A stretch of 64,000 bases of DNA, from contig JAGNEZ010000008.1 in the NCBI GenBank assembly GCA_018003015.1, positions 21,285 through 85,284 on the forward strand, given 5' to 3'. This document shows, piece by piece, positions 9,811 to 18,572 of the stretch (the first letter of the stretch is position 1; the number at the start of each line of letters is the position of its first letter). Both the position numbers and the translations under genes were made by a program. The notes beneath the pieces were generated by a model, which had not been told where the DNA came from, did not search any database, and worked only from the letters and a program-made list of their open reading frames with translations. The DNA comes from Phycisphaerae bacterium. GTDB lineage: Bacteria > Planctomycetota > Phycisphaerae > UBA1845 > PWPN01.

Positions 9811-10424
9811 GAAGTGGGCACCGAGGTTTGCGAAAGGACGCCCTTGGCGGCCCACACATAGGAAACGCCGGACAGAAGGGTCACCGCGATCATGAGGTAG
9901 ATCACGAACGGCCGGGCCTGCACCAGCATGGGGGAACCATGCGGATGGGCCACGGTGACGAGGATCCAGACAATGGTGAACGACTGCAAGAACATCTTGG
10001 CCTTGCCGTGAAGGTTGGCGCCGAATGCCTTTCCGCCCGCCTCAGTCACGCCGCGGAGACTGGTCACCAGCAGTTCGCGGCCAAGAATGACCACCACCAT
10101 CCAACCGGAGACACCGCTAACCATTTCCCCGCCGGGATCCACGAAACCCTCGCCGGCAAGGAATACGTAGCCCCCGATGACGAGGATCTTGTCCACGAAC
10201 GGATCGATCACCCGGCCAAAGGACGTGACCTCATTCCATCTGCGGGCCAGGTAGCCATCGACGACGTCCGAGAGGGCCGCCACCAGGAACAGCGCCGTGC
10301 ACCAGTCAAGCAAGCCGGAACTGGGCACGATCGCCCGAGCATCGTACTGTGCCAGGCAGACGAAGAAGATGATCGCCAGCACCAGCCGGCCGAGTGTAAT
10401 CTGATTGGGCAGATTGATTCGCAT
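9807..10424 (-). CDS. pgsA: CDP-diacylglycerol-glycerol-3-phosphate 3-phosphatidyltransferase
   Basis: 205 residues. The CDP-alcohol phosphatidyltransferase signature DGx2ARx8Gx3Dx3D is complete (DGYLARRWNEVTSFGRVIDP then FVD), and the N-terminus MRINLPNQITLGRL is the standard PgsA beginning. The enzyme makes phosphatidylglycerol phosphate from CDP-diacylglycerol in the inner membrane. An AGGAGG lies about 15 bases before the ATG at 10424, somewhat far; a GTG at 10451 in the same frame is the alternative start but would put the ribosome site inside the gene. It follows rimO by about 40 bases and overlaps pgpA. Confidence 0.94.
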   Translation of the reverse strand: MRINLPNQITLGRLVLAIIFFVCLAQYDARAIVPSSGLLDWCTALFLVAALSDVVDGYLARRWNEVTSFGRVIDPFVDKILVIGGYVFLAGEGFVDPGGEMVSGVSGWMVVVILGRELLVTSLRGVTEAGGKAFGANLHGKAKMFLQSFTIVWILVTVAHPHGSPMLVQARPFVIYLMIAVTLLSGVSYVWAAKGVLSQTSVPTS

Positions 10425-10463
10425 TCCGAGTATGAGCCGCCTCCTTGCCACTCCGGTGCGACC

Positions 10464-11960
10464 CTATCGAGGGCCGTCAAGCAGAGGCAGGATATCATCC
10501 ATCGGACGAGCGAGCAAATCGTAACCATCAGACCTGTGGCATCGGACGCGGATCACTTGGGCGGATCTGAGCTTGCGGCCGGTGAGGTAGGTGACCGAGT
10601 CAACCTCGGGGGCCTGCCCGGCGTGGCGGCCGACGAAGCGGCCCTTGTCGGCGGAGCCGTCAACCAGAACGTCGAACGATCTCCCGACCTGGGCGGCGGC
10701 ATGAGCGAAGGCCACCTGTTGCTGAACCTCCATGATGGCGTTCGCCCGGGCCTCCTTTTCCTCGGCCGGCAGCTGGCCTTTCATCCGCCCCGCGGGCGTG
10801 TCCGGCTCAAGCGAGTAGGGAAAGACGCCCACTGCCGAGAACCCAGCCCCTTTCACGAAATCGAGCAGTTCCTGGAATTCAGCCTCGGTCTCGCCGGGAA
10901 AGCCGGAGATGAACGTCGTTCGGATGGTCACGCCGGGAATGCGCCCGCGTATCCGCTCCAGCAGCCGCTCGGTCTGAGCCCGGGTTACCCGGCGATGCAT
11001 CGCCTTCAGCACCCGATCATGGATGTGCTGCAGAGGGATGTCCACATACTTGACCACCCGCTCACATTCACCGATCGCCGCGATCATGTCGTCGGTGAAG
11101 ACCGAAGGGTAGGCATACAGAAGGCGTATCCAGCGAGTCCCGTCGAGCCGGTCCAGCTCGCGAAGCAGGCCCGCCAGACCCGGCGTGAAGCCGATGTCCT
11201 GACCATAACTGGTGGTGTCCTGGCCGATGAGGTTGAGCTCCAGGGCCCCGTCGGCGATCAGTTCGCGGGCCTCAGCCAGGATCACATCCAGCGGCTTGGA
11301 ATGCAGTGGTCCGCGGATCGAGGGAATCGTGCAGAAGGTGCACTTCTGGTTGCAGCCTTCGCTGATCCGCAAGTAGGCGTAGTGGCGGGGAGTCAGCCGC
11401 AGCCGAGCGGTGTCCAGGTCCACGTGGGGATGGTACTTGCCCAGGTAGAGAGCAGGCTCGGACCGTGCAGTGGACCTGCGTCCCCGGGGACCGCGCCCGA
11501 CCTCGAGGACCGCCTTCACCACGTCTTCGCGCCGGTGCACACCGACCAGGGCATCAATGCCGGGCACGTCCGCAAGCAGCCGCTCGCCGTCACGCTGAAC
11601 CAGACAGCCGGCCACGACTACGCGCCTACATCGCCCCTTCGTCTTCTGCCGGACGGCTTGGGCGATGGCCTCGTGGCCCTCGGTCCGCGACGCTTCCAGA
11701 AAGCCGCAGGTGTTGATGACGATGACATCCGCATCGGATTCGTCGCTGGTGATGGCAACACCGGCCTCCGCCAGCTGGCCAAGCATCTTCTCCGAATCCA
11801 CCAGGTTCTTGGCGCAGCCCAAGGCCACGAAGGCAACGGTCGTCGGTCGATCAGTCCCCAAGGAAGTCCTCACCAGCGAGCTCGGTTCGGGTACGCGTCC
11901 GGCCCGTACGGGAGCACAGTGCCCGGCACTGGAGCGATGGCTCCTGCCATGCGTGCTCAT
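10464..11960 (-). CDS. rimO: Ribosomal protein S12 (aspartate) methylthiotransferase RimO
   Basis: 498 residues. The N-terminal MTTase domain has the three cluster cysteines in GCAKN, NTCGF and AGCLVQR. The radical-SAM centre is CNQKCTFC (C203, C207, C210), followed by IPSIRGP, and a TRAM domain closes the protein. RimO rather than MiaB or MtaB is indicated by VALGCAKNLVDSE and LNLIGQDTTSYG. The ATG at 11960 has a good GGAGGG site seven bases upstream, which gives a roughly 45-residue extension before the conserved start; a later non-ATG start is possible but lacks as good a site. It heads the rimO-pgsA-pgpA-uppP-recO run. Confidence 0.94.
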   Translation of the reverse strand: MSTHGRSHRSSAGHCAPVRAGRVPEPSSLVRTSLGTDRPTTVAFVALGCAKNLVDSEKMLGQLAEAGVAITSDESDADVIVINTCGFLEASRTEGHEAIAQAVRQKTKGRCRRVVVAGCLVQRDGERLLADVPGIDALVGVHRREDVVKAVLEVGRGPRGRRSTARSEPALYLGKYHPHVDLDTARLRLTPRHYAYLRISEGCNQKCTFCTIPSIRGPLHSKPLDVILAEARELIADGALELNLIGQDTTSYGQDIGFTPGLAGLLRELDRLDGTRWIRLLYAYPSVFTDDMIAAIGECERVVKYVDIPLQHIHDRVLKAMHRRVTRAQTERLLERIRGRIPGVTIRTTFISGFPGETEAEFQELLDFVKGAGFSAVGVFPYSLEPDTPAGRMKGQLPAEEKEARANAIMEVQQQVAFAHAAAQVGRSFDVLVDGSADKGRFVGRHAGQAPEVDSVTYLTGRKLRSAQVIRVRCHRSDGYDLLARPMDDILPLLDGPR

Positions 11961-12574
11961 TCTAATCCCTCCACACGGGCACGGCCAGCCAGTTCCCCGC
12001 CCCGGCCGGGCGCCCTGGGCAAGACATCCTGCTGCGCACCAGCGTACTCTTTTTACCTCGATATGCCATTGTCGCGGGGATCGCGGGCCCACCCCGAGAT
12101 CCGCGAACCTCGGCCCGGGCAACCTGACCAACCGACCCCTTCGCGGCTGGAATGCCCTCCCGACCCGGCGTCTCCGGTCGCGTCTCCCGAACCCGCGCCC
12201 CAACCCTTGGACAGGCAGCGGCCACCTTGACGGAGTCTATTCCAACCCTCCAAAGCCCGTCAGAACGGCCTCCGGCCCCCGCCAAGGCCCCCCAAACGGG
12301 GATAAGCGGCCCTGCACCGGGTTTACTGTGCGACTGTATCTCCCACATTTCCGATGTATGCGGCCATTTTTGACTAATTGGGGGTTGCGGACCTTACCGA
12401 GAGCCGGTTAGGATAACTTAAGCCCGAGGCATCCCCCCCAAAGCCCGTCTGGTTCACCCCGGCCAGACGGCACCGCCTCGGGTTTTTTATTGCCCTCGAC
12501 GAACGCATTCGCTTCGGTACAATGACGCCGCCAACGATCCGTGAATCGGCGCGATCAGAAAGGGGACCACGCGG
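11961..12574. other. Divergent intergenic region between rimO and the DUF547 gene
   Basis: About 610 bases. I see no supported protein gene: open frames here are antisense continuations or lack start signals. The left end holds the rimO ribosome site (GGAGGG near 11966-11972). The right end holds an intrinsic terminator pointing rightwards (12423-12488) although no plus-strand gene lies upstream of it, so a short leader RNA or independent small RNA is possible. AAGGGG near 12560 is the ribosome site for the DUF547 gene. Confidence 0.5.
12423..12488 (+). terminator. Intrinsic terminator with nested two-stem structure, orphan
   Basis: An outer stem CCCGAGGC (12423-12430) pairs with GCCTCGGG (12475-12482), followed at once by six T (12483-12488). 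Inside it a second perfect stem, CCGTCTGG (12445-12452) with CCAGACGG (12463-12470), forms a 10-base-loop hairpin. The plus-strand orientation and T-run fit Rho-independent termination about 85 bases upstream of the DUF547 start. No plus-strand gene precedes it. Confidence 0.75.
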
Positions 12575-13465
12575 ATGTCAAAAGGCCGCAACGCACGCGG
12601 GCGTGTCTCGCCACCCGTGATAGCTTCCATCCTCACGGGACTCTGTTGTGTTCTCACTACAGGTTGTGCGGACCTGACGCTGATACCCAATCCTGCGTTG
12701 GCGCCTAAGGAGAATCCCCCCATCTACAGGGATCGGGACTGGTCAGAGGTTCTGAGTGACCACGTCCGAGATGGCTTGATCGACTACGAGAAGTTGGCCG
12801 CTTCCCGCGAACCCCTGGACCGCTTTTACGCGCTGATCAGTGTTACCGGCCCGTCGCGCACGCCGGACCAGTTGAACTCGCGAACAGCGAAAACCGCCTA
12901 TTGGATCAACACGTATAACGCTTTGGTGCTGCTGGCGGTCCTGCAACGTTATCCGTGCTCTACTGTCTACGACCTGTCCATGCCGGTGCTGGAACAGGAT
13001 TATCGATTCATGGTCGATGGTAAATCGCGCAACATGTCCGAAGTGGAAGCGGAGATGCTCAAGGACAGCAGTGGAGATGTGCGGGCGATGTTCGCCACCA
13101 GCCGAGGAGCGCTAGGTACGCCGCGGCTGATGAGCGAACCCTATCGCCCGGACTACCTTGAGAGCCAACTGACACAAGCGGCACTGAAAGCCCTGGACAA
13201 CCCGGATCTCTGCGCCGTGGATCACGTCGGCAGGTCGATATTCGTGTGGCAGAACGTCCTGCGCCGCGAGCAGGAGTTCGTGGCCTACTGGCAGGTGCGC
13301 CGGCGTGTGAGGACGGCGTACCTCTACAATGTATTGATGGACATGGCCTCACCGAACCGCCAACAGGCCTTCCAAAGCGCCGTCGGATACCAGATCCGGC
13401 CCATCCCGTTCAACCGCAGGCTCAACAAGTGGCCTGTCGACGGATCGTCAACGGGTGGCAGGTGA
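12575..13465 (+). CDS. DUF547 domain lipoprotein
   Basis: 296 residues. A lipoprotein signal is visible: positively charged start, hydrophobic stretch, then the lipobox LTTGC near residue 31, so the protein should be lipid-anchored outside the cytoplasm. The rest is a DUF547 domain, recognised by AYWINTYNALVLLAVLQ, the VDGKSRNMSEVE segment and the region ending in IFVWQNVLRREQEFV. The biochemical role of DUF547 is not established. The stop codon overlaps a possible GTG start of the M20 peptidase (GTGA at 13462-13465), so the two may be co-translated. Confidence 0.85.
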   Translation: MSKGRNARGRVSPPVIASILTGLCCVLTTGCADLTLIPNPALAPKENPPIYRDRDWSEVLSDHVRDGLIDYEKLAASREPLDRFYALISVTGPSRTPDQLNSRTAKTAYWINTYNALVLLAVLQRYPCSTVYDLSMPVLEQDYRFMVDGKSRNMSEVEAEMLKDSSGDVRAMFATSRGALGTPRLMSEPYRPDYLESQLTQAALKALDNPDLCAVDHVGRSIFVWQNVLRREQEFVAYWQVRRRVRTAYLYNVLMDMASPNRQQAFQSAVGYQIRPIPFNRRLNKWPVDGSSTGGR

Positions 13466-13500
13466 CGGAGAGCCGGACGGTCGTTGCGAGCAACCGACTG

Positions 13501-15204
13501 ATGAACAGCAAACTGGACATCAAAGTGGTGGAGTACATCCGGGAAGCCGCCAAGAGCGAACAATTCGCGACTTACCTCAAGAACACGCTGGTCGAGCTGG
13601 TGAAGTTCAACACCGCTCCAGACGACGACTTGTATGCCAGTGCGAGTCGAGAGAAGGCCTTCTTCGACTGGGTTGAACGTGAGGTGAGGCAGATTGCAGG
13701 CCAAGAGATCGCAGTCGAACGACCGGCGGTCGATCCGCGCATCGCCGACGATCCGGCCTACTCGCCCCCGGGATACGCCGCGGGGCCTGGCGGCCAAGTA
13801 CCTCCGGCGGGCCAAGTCTACGCCGGCCGCACCAACCTCCTGATCCAGGTGCCGGGCAAAGGGCCCCAGAGCCGGGCGGCGGCCATCCTACACGCCCACG
13901 CGGATGTGGTTTCGCCCTGGTTCGGACCCAGGGAAGCCGGCAGTCGGGTTTTCGGCCGGGGTTCCTGCGACAACAAGGCTCAGATCGCCGTGATCCTGGC
14001 CGAGTTGAAGCTGCTCGGCGAGCTCCGCCAGAAACTGGGATACGAGCTGGCCAACGGCTTCGTCATTCAGCTTGCCATCGACGAGGAGATTGGCGGCAAC
14101 GGTTCGCTGTCGCTGAGCATGGACACCCGGTTCGCCCGGTTACCCGTGCTAATGCTCGAGTCAACGGACCTTGTACCGTACTGCGCCCACCGCGGGGCGG
14201 TGTACTACCGCTGCCGGCTCTCCTCCAGAGGATTGCCCAACGTCGGGGCGGTCGAGATGTTCCCGCTGGTCGTCTACCAGCTGGAGAAGGAAGGCCGGCG
14301 GATCAAGGAGGAGACCAACGCCCCGCTGTTCACGCCCGACCACGTCCAGACCAACCATGGCGTGCTCGGGCCCTACGGCAAGCACCCGGGCAGCGTTTGT
14401 GACCACGTGGCTCTTGAACTCATCGCTCGCTCCGGGGCCAAACCGGAACGGATGGCGATGAAGATGGGCGAGTTTTTTGAGGACGCCCTGGCGGAGTATG
14501 TGAAGGTCTACGGTGACAAGACCAAGGTCACGGACTCGGCTACCGGCAAGCTCAAGGTCGCCAGGCACTTCGACATCAAGGTGCTGCCGAACGCGACGAC
14601 GCAGAACTTCCGCATCGACATCTACGGCAAGAGTGGACACATGGCCGCGGTGGCGGACTGCGACAGCGCGATCACCAAGGCGGCCTACATGCTCGGCGGC
14701 CTGCTGCGGATCGCCCCGAACTTCCCGAACATCAAGGCTACCGGGCGATTTGCCGACGGTGGCGGCGATGACCAGGAGATCGTGCTCGAAGGCGGGCAGG
14801 GTTTCACGCCATCCCACCGGATGGCCGACATCCAGGACCGTATGGCCGCCGCCGCCCGGCGCGGCGTCGAGTCCTACTGCAAGCTGCGTCGCTTCAAGTT
14901 CGACGAGGCCATGGTGCAGATGTCGTTCGATCGATTGCACAACGATGCCTATGCTGACACGCCAGACAGTGTCCCGATGCAGGCTCTGAAGGCGGCCTTC
15001 GCCGCGATGGGCTCGCCCTGGCCGCAACCGGTAGCCTGGCAGACGAGTTGCGACGCCAGGATCTACCACCATAAAGGGCATCCAGTGGCCATCTTCGGTG
15101 CCGGCAGGCTCGAGGCGGCCCATGGCGAGGACGAGTACGTGGATATCCCGGATCTGCAGAAAGCCCTGGCGGTCAGCACCCTGGCCACCCTCGCGTTGAC
15201 CTGA
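13501..15204 (+). CDS. M20-family metallopeptidase
   Basis: 567 residues. Zinc-binding and catalytic landmarks of M20 (ArgE/DapE/CPG2-like) peptidases are seen: HADV with H133 and D135, the CDNK stretch with D157, the DEE triad with E195 and E196, and a C-terminal AHGEDEYV segment with the late histidine. A dimerisation insert lies in the middle. These enzymes hydrolyse terminal amide bonds of small peptides or acyl-amino acids in the cytoplasm. I chose the ATG at 13501; an in-frame GTG at 13462 overlaps the DUF547 stop and could equally be used through coupling, adding 13 residues. The substrate is unknown. Confidence 0.88.
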   Translation: MNSKLDIKVVEYIREAAKSEQFATYLKNTLVELVKFNTAPDDDLYASASREKAFFDWVEREVRQIAGQEIAVERPAVDPRIADDPAYSPPGYAAGPGGQVPPAGQVYAGRTNLLIQVPGKGPQSRAAAILHAHADVVSPWFGPREAGSRVFGRGSCDNKAQIAVILAELKLLGELRQKLGYELANGFVIQLAIDEEIGGNGSLSLSMDTRFARLPVLMLESTDLVPYCAHRGAVYYRCRLSSRGLPNVGAVEMFPLVVYQLEKEGRRIKEETNAPLFTPDHVQTNHGVLGPYGKHPGSVCDHVALELIARSGAKPERMAMKMGEFFEDALAEYVKVYGDKTKVTDSATGKLKVARHFDIKVLPNATTQNFRIDIYGKSGHMAAVADCDSAITKAAYMLGGLLRIAPNFPNIKATGRFADGGGDDQEIVLEGGQGFTPSHRMADIQDRMAAAARRGVESYCKLRRFKFDEAMVQMSFDRLHNDAYADTPDSVPMQALKAAFAAMGSPWPQPVAWQTSCDARIYHHKGHPVAIFGAGRLEAAHGEDEYVDIPDLQKALAVSTLATLALT

Positions 15205-15415
15205 TCGGGTTGGCGCACGCGTGTTCCTCCGAGTTCCAGGGAAGCCCATTTCATGCCGTGCTGCTTTCCGAACTCGACAACCATCACCGTCCCGAACGGT
15301 CTGCTGAGGATCAAGCGTGGGCCGCCTCCCCGGCGAGTCGACCACGAAATCCTGGAGGCGAGCATCGACCAGATCTGCTGCCAACGGAGAAAACGCGGGG
15401 GGCCGGAGGAATCAA

Positions 15416-15571
15416 GTGGCCGACGAGGTCAACGCCGTGCTGACCCACAACCGGAAGATCACGCTGGCGACCTCGCTGCACGATGAGGACGAGGCCTTGC
15501 TCATTGAGCAGGTCCGCGAAGAACATCCGGACATCGTCAATCGACGAGTGCCGGGCGAGTACCGATTCTGA
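15416..15571 (+). CDS. Possible small protein, perhaps the 3' part of a frameshifted gene
   Basis: In the 382-base gap 15205-15586 a GTG at 15416, preceded by GGAGGA at 15405-15410, opens a 51-residue frame with composition like a real protein (VADEVNAVLTHNRKITLATS at its start, EEHPDIVNRRVPGEYRF at its end). It stops 15 bases before the esterase start. A second frame from an ATG at 15253 with GGGAAG upstream also reads protein-like for about 50 codons and breaks down near 15405. One frameshifted gene of about 105 residues would explain both. I recognise no family. Nothing else is evident in the gap. Confidence 0.3.
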   Translation: MADEVNAVLTHNRKITLATSLHDEDEALLIEQVREEHPDIVNRRVPGEYRF

Positions 15572-15586
15572 TCGAGGTGGATCACC

Positions 15587-17821
15587 ATGCCGACAGTGAT
15601 TGTTCGATGGATCGTTCTATCCGCGCCGATGTGGACCGCAACGACCGGCGTGCAGGCCCAGGCCCCGGCTGCGAGCGAGGAGTGCCGGCTCCTCGCGCCA
15701 CCGCTGTCGTGGTTCGACGCGTGGAGACAAAAAACGGGCGAAAAGACCCCGGATTTCGCGTCAATGAGGTCGTGGGCGGATCTGCCGCCGCTATTGCGGT
15801 TCGAGGACGGCTCGCCGGTGCGGACGGCCGAGGACTGGGGGAGACGCCGGGCCGAACTGCGCCGCCTGCTTTGCGACGACATTCTCGGGCATGTCCCGCA
15901 GGAAGTACCGGCCCTTGCCAAGGCCGAGATCGTTCGTGAAGACAAGCTGGCCGGGGGCGCGCGACGCGAGGTCCGGCTGACATACTCGACTCGGGCAACG
16001 ACTGTCCCGGAAGTACCTGTTACGATCGAACTGCTGGTGCCCGACGGAACAGGCCCTTTCCCGGTCTTCATGACTCAGTCCACCCACCGGCGCGTCGGGC
16101 TCATCGGCCTGGCGCGCGGCTACCTGGTGTGCATCTACCCGGGCGGCGACGGCAATGATCAGGGTGACAAGTTCGCCGAGGCCTATCCCAAGGCGGATTG
16201 GGGCAGGCTCACCCGGCGAGCGTGGCTGGCCAGCCGGGTCCTCGACTACCTCGTGACCCTGCCCGAGGTGCGGAAAGATCAGATCGCCCTTACCGGGCAT
16301 TCACGTAACGGCAAGCAGACGATGATTGCGGCCGCCCTGGACGAGCGTTTCACCGCGGTCGTTTCCAGCAGTTCCGGCACCGGCGGGGACTCCCCGTTCC
16401 GGTTCGTCAGCGAGACGGCATTCGAGGAGAGTGTCGAGTTCATGTCTCGCCAGCAGGGGACCGCCGACTGGTTCCATCCGCGAATCCGCATGTTCACCGG
16501 ACGCGAGGACAAGCTGCCCACCGACATTCACGCCTTGGCTGCCTTGATTGCCCCGCGATTCTGCCTTTTCTCCACGGCGTGCAACGACGACGTGACCACG
16601 ACCTTCGCCGTGGAGCGCAACTACGTAGCCAACCGCGAAGTCTACCGGCTGTTGGGCAAGCCGGAAGCTCTGCGAATCCGCTGGCGCGAAGGGGGCCATG
16701 AATGGAATGCCCAGGACGCGGAATCCTACTTCGATTGGTTCGACCGTGCGTTCGGACGGAACCCATTCGAGTTCCCGGAGCAGCTGTTCCATGCCTTCGC
16801 TTGGTCGGAGTGGAAGGCTAAACAGGTCTCCGCTTTGCTGCCGCCGCCAACCGGCAAGGATGCTCGACAGGCCGTTCTCTGGGCCTTGGGCGAGCCACCC
16901 GTGAGTGGTATCGATCCCGGCGGCACCTATTGCCGGGAGGTCGCCCACGAATCCGCCCTGATGGGCCGCGAGGACGGCAAGCCGAAGGAGGTGACTCGCC
17001 TGGCGATCAGCTTCGGGCACAATGTGCGGGGCGACCTGTTCTATCACGCCAACGTCAAGGACCCGATGCCTTGCGTCATCTGGCTGCACCCCTACTCCTT
17101 CTCCTCGGGCTATACGGGGGGGTACATGCTGGGCCCGCGAATCTACCATAGCCTGGCCCAGAGAGGGTATGCCGTCCTGGCCTTCGATCAGTTGGGCTTT
17201 GGCCGGCGACTGGCGGAGGGTCGGGACTTCTATGGGCGATACCCTCGTTGGTCGAAGCTGGGGAAGATGGTAGCGGACGTCCGGGCCGCGGTCGATTTCC
17301 TGACCGGCAAGGGCGGACCGGCTGGCCCGGGTCAGAACGGCATCGAATTGCCGCCGATCGACCGGACGCGCGTTTTCTGCGTCGGCTACTCGCTCGGCGG
17401 CACGGTGGGGCTGTACTCAGCGGCCCTGGACGACCGGATCACCGGTGTCGCTTCTTTTGCCGGCTTCACCCCGATACGAACGGATACCGATGCCAAGCCC
17501 ACCGGGGGTCTCCGGCGACTGTGGGAATGGCACGGCCTGATCCCGCGACTGGGACTGTTCCATGAGCGCGAGGGCGAGCTGCCCTATGACTGCGAGGATC
17601 TCCTGGCCATGATTGCCCCTCGTCCGTGTCTGATCGTCTCGCCGATCCACGATCGGGAGGCCAGCCTGTCGGACGTCACCGCTTGTGTCGCCAAGGCTCG
17701 GGCATCGTGGGAGTCCAAGGGTGCTCCGGCCGCTCTGACCCACCTGACGCCCGACGACTACAACCGCTTCCAGGGCGAACAGCAGCGGACGGTTGCGGAT
17801 TGGCTCGAGCAGTCGAAATAG
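15587..17821 (+). CDS. Secreted two-domain esterase: CE15-like plus second alpha/beta hydrolase
   Basis: 744 residues with an N-terminal signal peptide (to about residue 25). The first hydrolase domain carries GHSRNGK with nucleophile S239 and a late GGHEW histidine, close to the GCSRxGK box of CE15 glucuronoyl esterases, which cut the ester between lignin and glucuronoxylan. The second domain (about 480-744) has a separate nucleophile elbow GYSLGG (S602), an aspartate in SPIHDRE and a histidine in THLTPDD, resembling dienelactone-hydrolase or acetyl-xylan-esterase-like proteins. GAGGTGG precedes the start. Two apparently intact catalytic triads in one chain is notable. The CE15 assignment is by motif; the cysteine of the canonical box is replaced by H. 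Confidence 0.78.
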   Translation: MPTVIVRWIVLSAPMWTATTGVQAQAPAASEECRLLAPPLSWFDAWRQKTGEKTPDFASMRSWADLPPLLRFEDGSPVRTAEDWGRRRAELRRLLCDDILGHVPQEVPALAKAEIVREDKLAGGARREVRLTYSTRATTVPEVPVTIELLVPDGTGPFPVFMTQSTHRRVGLIGLARGYLVCIYPGGDGNDQGDKFAEAYPKADWGRLTRRAWLASRVLDYLVTLPEVRKDQIALTGHSRNGKQTMIAAALDERFTAVVSSSSGTGGDSPFRFVSETAFEESVEFMSRQQGTADWFHPRIRMFTGREDKLPTDIHALAALIAPRFCLFSTACNDDVTTTFAVERNYVANREVYRLLGKPEALRIRWREGGHEWNAQDAESYFDWFDRAFGRNPFEFPEQLFHAFAWSEWKAKQVSALLPPPTGKDARQAVLWALGEPPVSGIDPGGTYCREVAHESALMGREDGKPKEVTRLAISFGHNVRGDLFYHANVKDPMPCVIWLHPYSFSSGYTGGYMLGPRIYHSLAQRGYAVLAFDQLGFGRRLAEGRDFYGRYPRWSKLGKMVADVRAAVDFLTGKGGPAGPGQNGIELPPIDRTRVFCVGYSLGGTVGLYSAALDDRITGVASFAGFTPIRTDTDAKPTGGLRRLWEWHGLIPRLGLFHEREGELPYDCEDLLAMIAPRPCLIVSPIHDREASLSDVTACVAKARASWESKGAPAALTHLTPDDYNRFQGEQQRTVADWLEQSK

Positions 17822-17930
17822 GCACAACAAACCGATCCGAATCGTCCTCGGCGGGTTTTCACGGACCGCGTTTCCGCCTACGATAGCAGGCTGCGGACCC
17901 GGATTGGACCGGGCCTGCGGGAGTGCGGTC

Positions 17931-18557
17931 ATGGCTGGAACAATCGAGGCATTTGTCGAGAAGCTGCAGGCCGAGGGGGTGGAGGCCGGCCGGGCTGAAG
18001 GGGAGAAGATCCGCAGCGAAGCCGAGCGGAAGGCCGCGGCGATGATCCAGGAAGCGGAGAGCCGGGCTCACGGGATTCTGGACAAGGCCGCAGCCGAATG
18101 CCGCGTCCTCCGAGCCCGCACCGAGACGGAGCTGCGCCTGGCGGCACGCGATACGGTTGTTCGGCTGCGCGAGACGCTGACTCGCGCCCTGCGGTGTGTT
18201 CTGGACAAGGCGGTCAGGGATCAGCTGGCCGAGCCGACTTTCCTCGAGAGAGTCCTTCACGATGTCATCATGGCCTACGTCAAGGCCGACGTCGCCGGTG
18301 ACGAATCGGTCACGATCAACGTGGCCCCGGAGATGCGCCAGAAACTCGCCGCCTGGGCGGTCTCGTCCCTGCAGGCGGAGGCTCAAGCACAAGGGGTGAC
18401 AGTCAATCTTCTCGGCACATTGAAGGCCGCCGGGTTTGAATACCAGGTGACGGAAGGCACGGTTGACGTCACCGCAGAATCGGTGGTATCGATCCTCTCC
18501 GAGCTAGTGGGCCCCGAGCTGCGCAGGCTGCTGGCCGAGGCCGGGGCCACAACCTGA
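17931..18557 (+). CDS. atpE: V-type ATP synthase subunit E
   Basis: 208 residues. The first half is a long charged coiled coil (AFVEKLQAEGVEAGRAEGE and following), the second a small alpha/beta domain, as in peripheral-stalk subunit E of A/V-type ATPases. It is the first gene of the operon E-DUF2764-A-B-D-I-K. The start at 17931 follows GGAG eight bases upstream; the frame is open further upstream but without coiled-coil character. Sequence identity within subunit E is always low, so operon position is a major part of the evidence. Confidence 0.9.
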   Translation: MAGTIEAFVEKLQAEGVEAGRAEGEKIRSEAERKAAAMIQEAESRAHGILDKAAAECRVLRARTETELRLAARDTVVRLRETLTRALRCVLDKAVRDQLAEPTFLERVLHDVIMAYVKADVAGDESVTINVAPEMRQKLAAWAVSSLQAEAQAQGVTVNLLGTLKAAGFEYQVTEGTVDVTAESVVSILSELVGPELRRLLAEAGATT

Positions 18558-18572
18558 CAGGAGACTGCGGAC

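Noticed and set aside
9828..12230. An 800-codon plus-strand open frame opposite pgsA and rimO
   Set aside because: It is antisense to two firmly identified genes, with no ribosome site and no domain.
11665..12411. A 248-codon plus-strand frame covering the rimO start and the adjacent intergenic region
   Set aside because: Half is antisense to rimO and the rest has no start signal or recognisable content.
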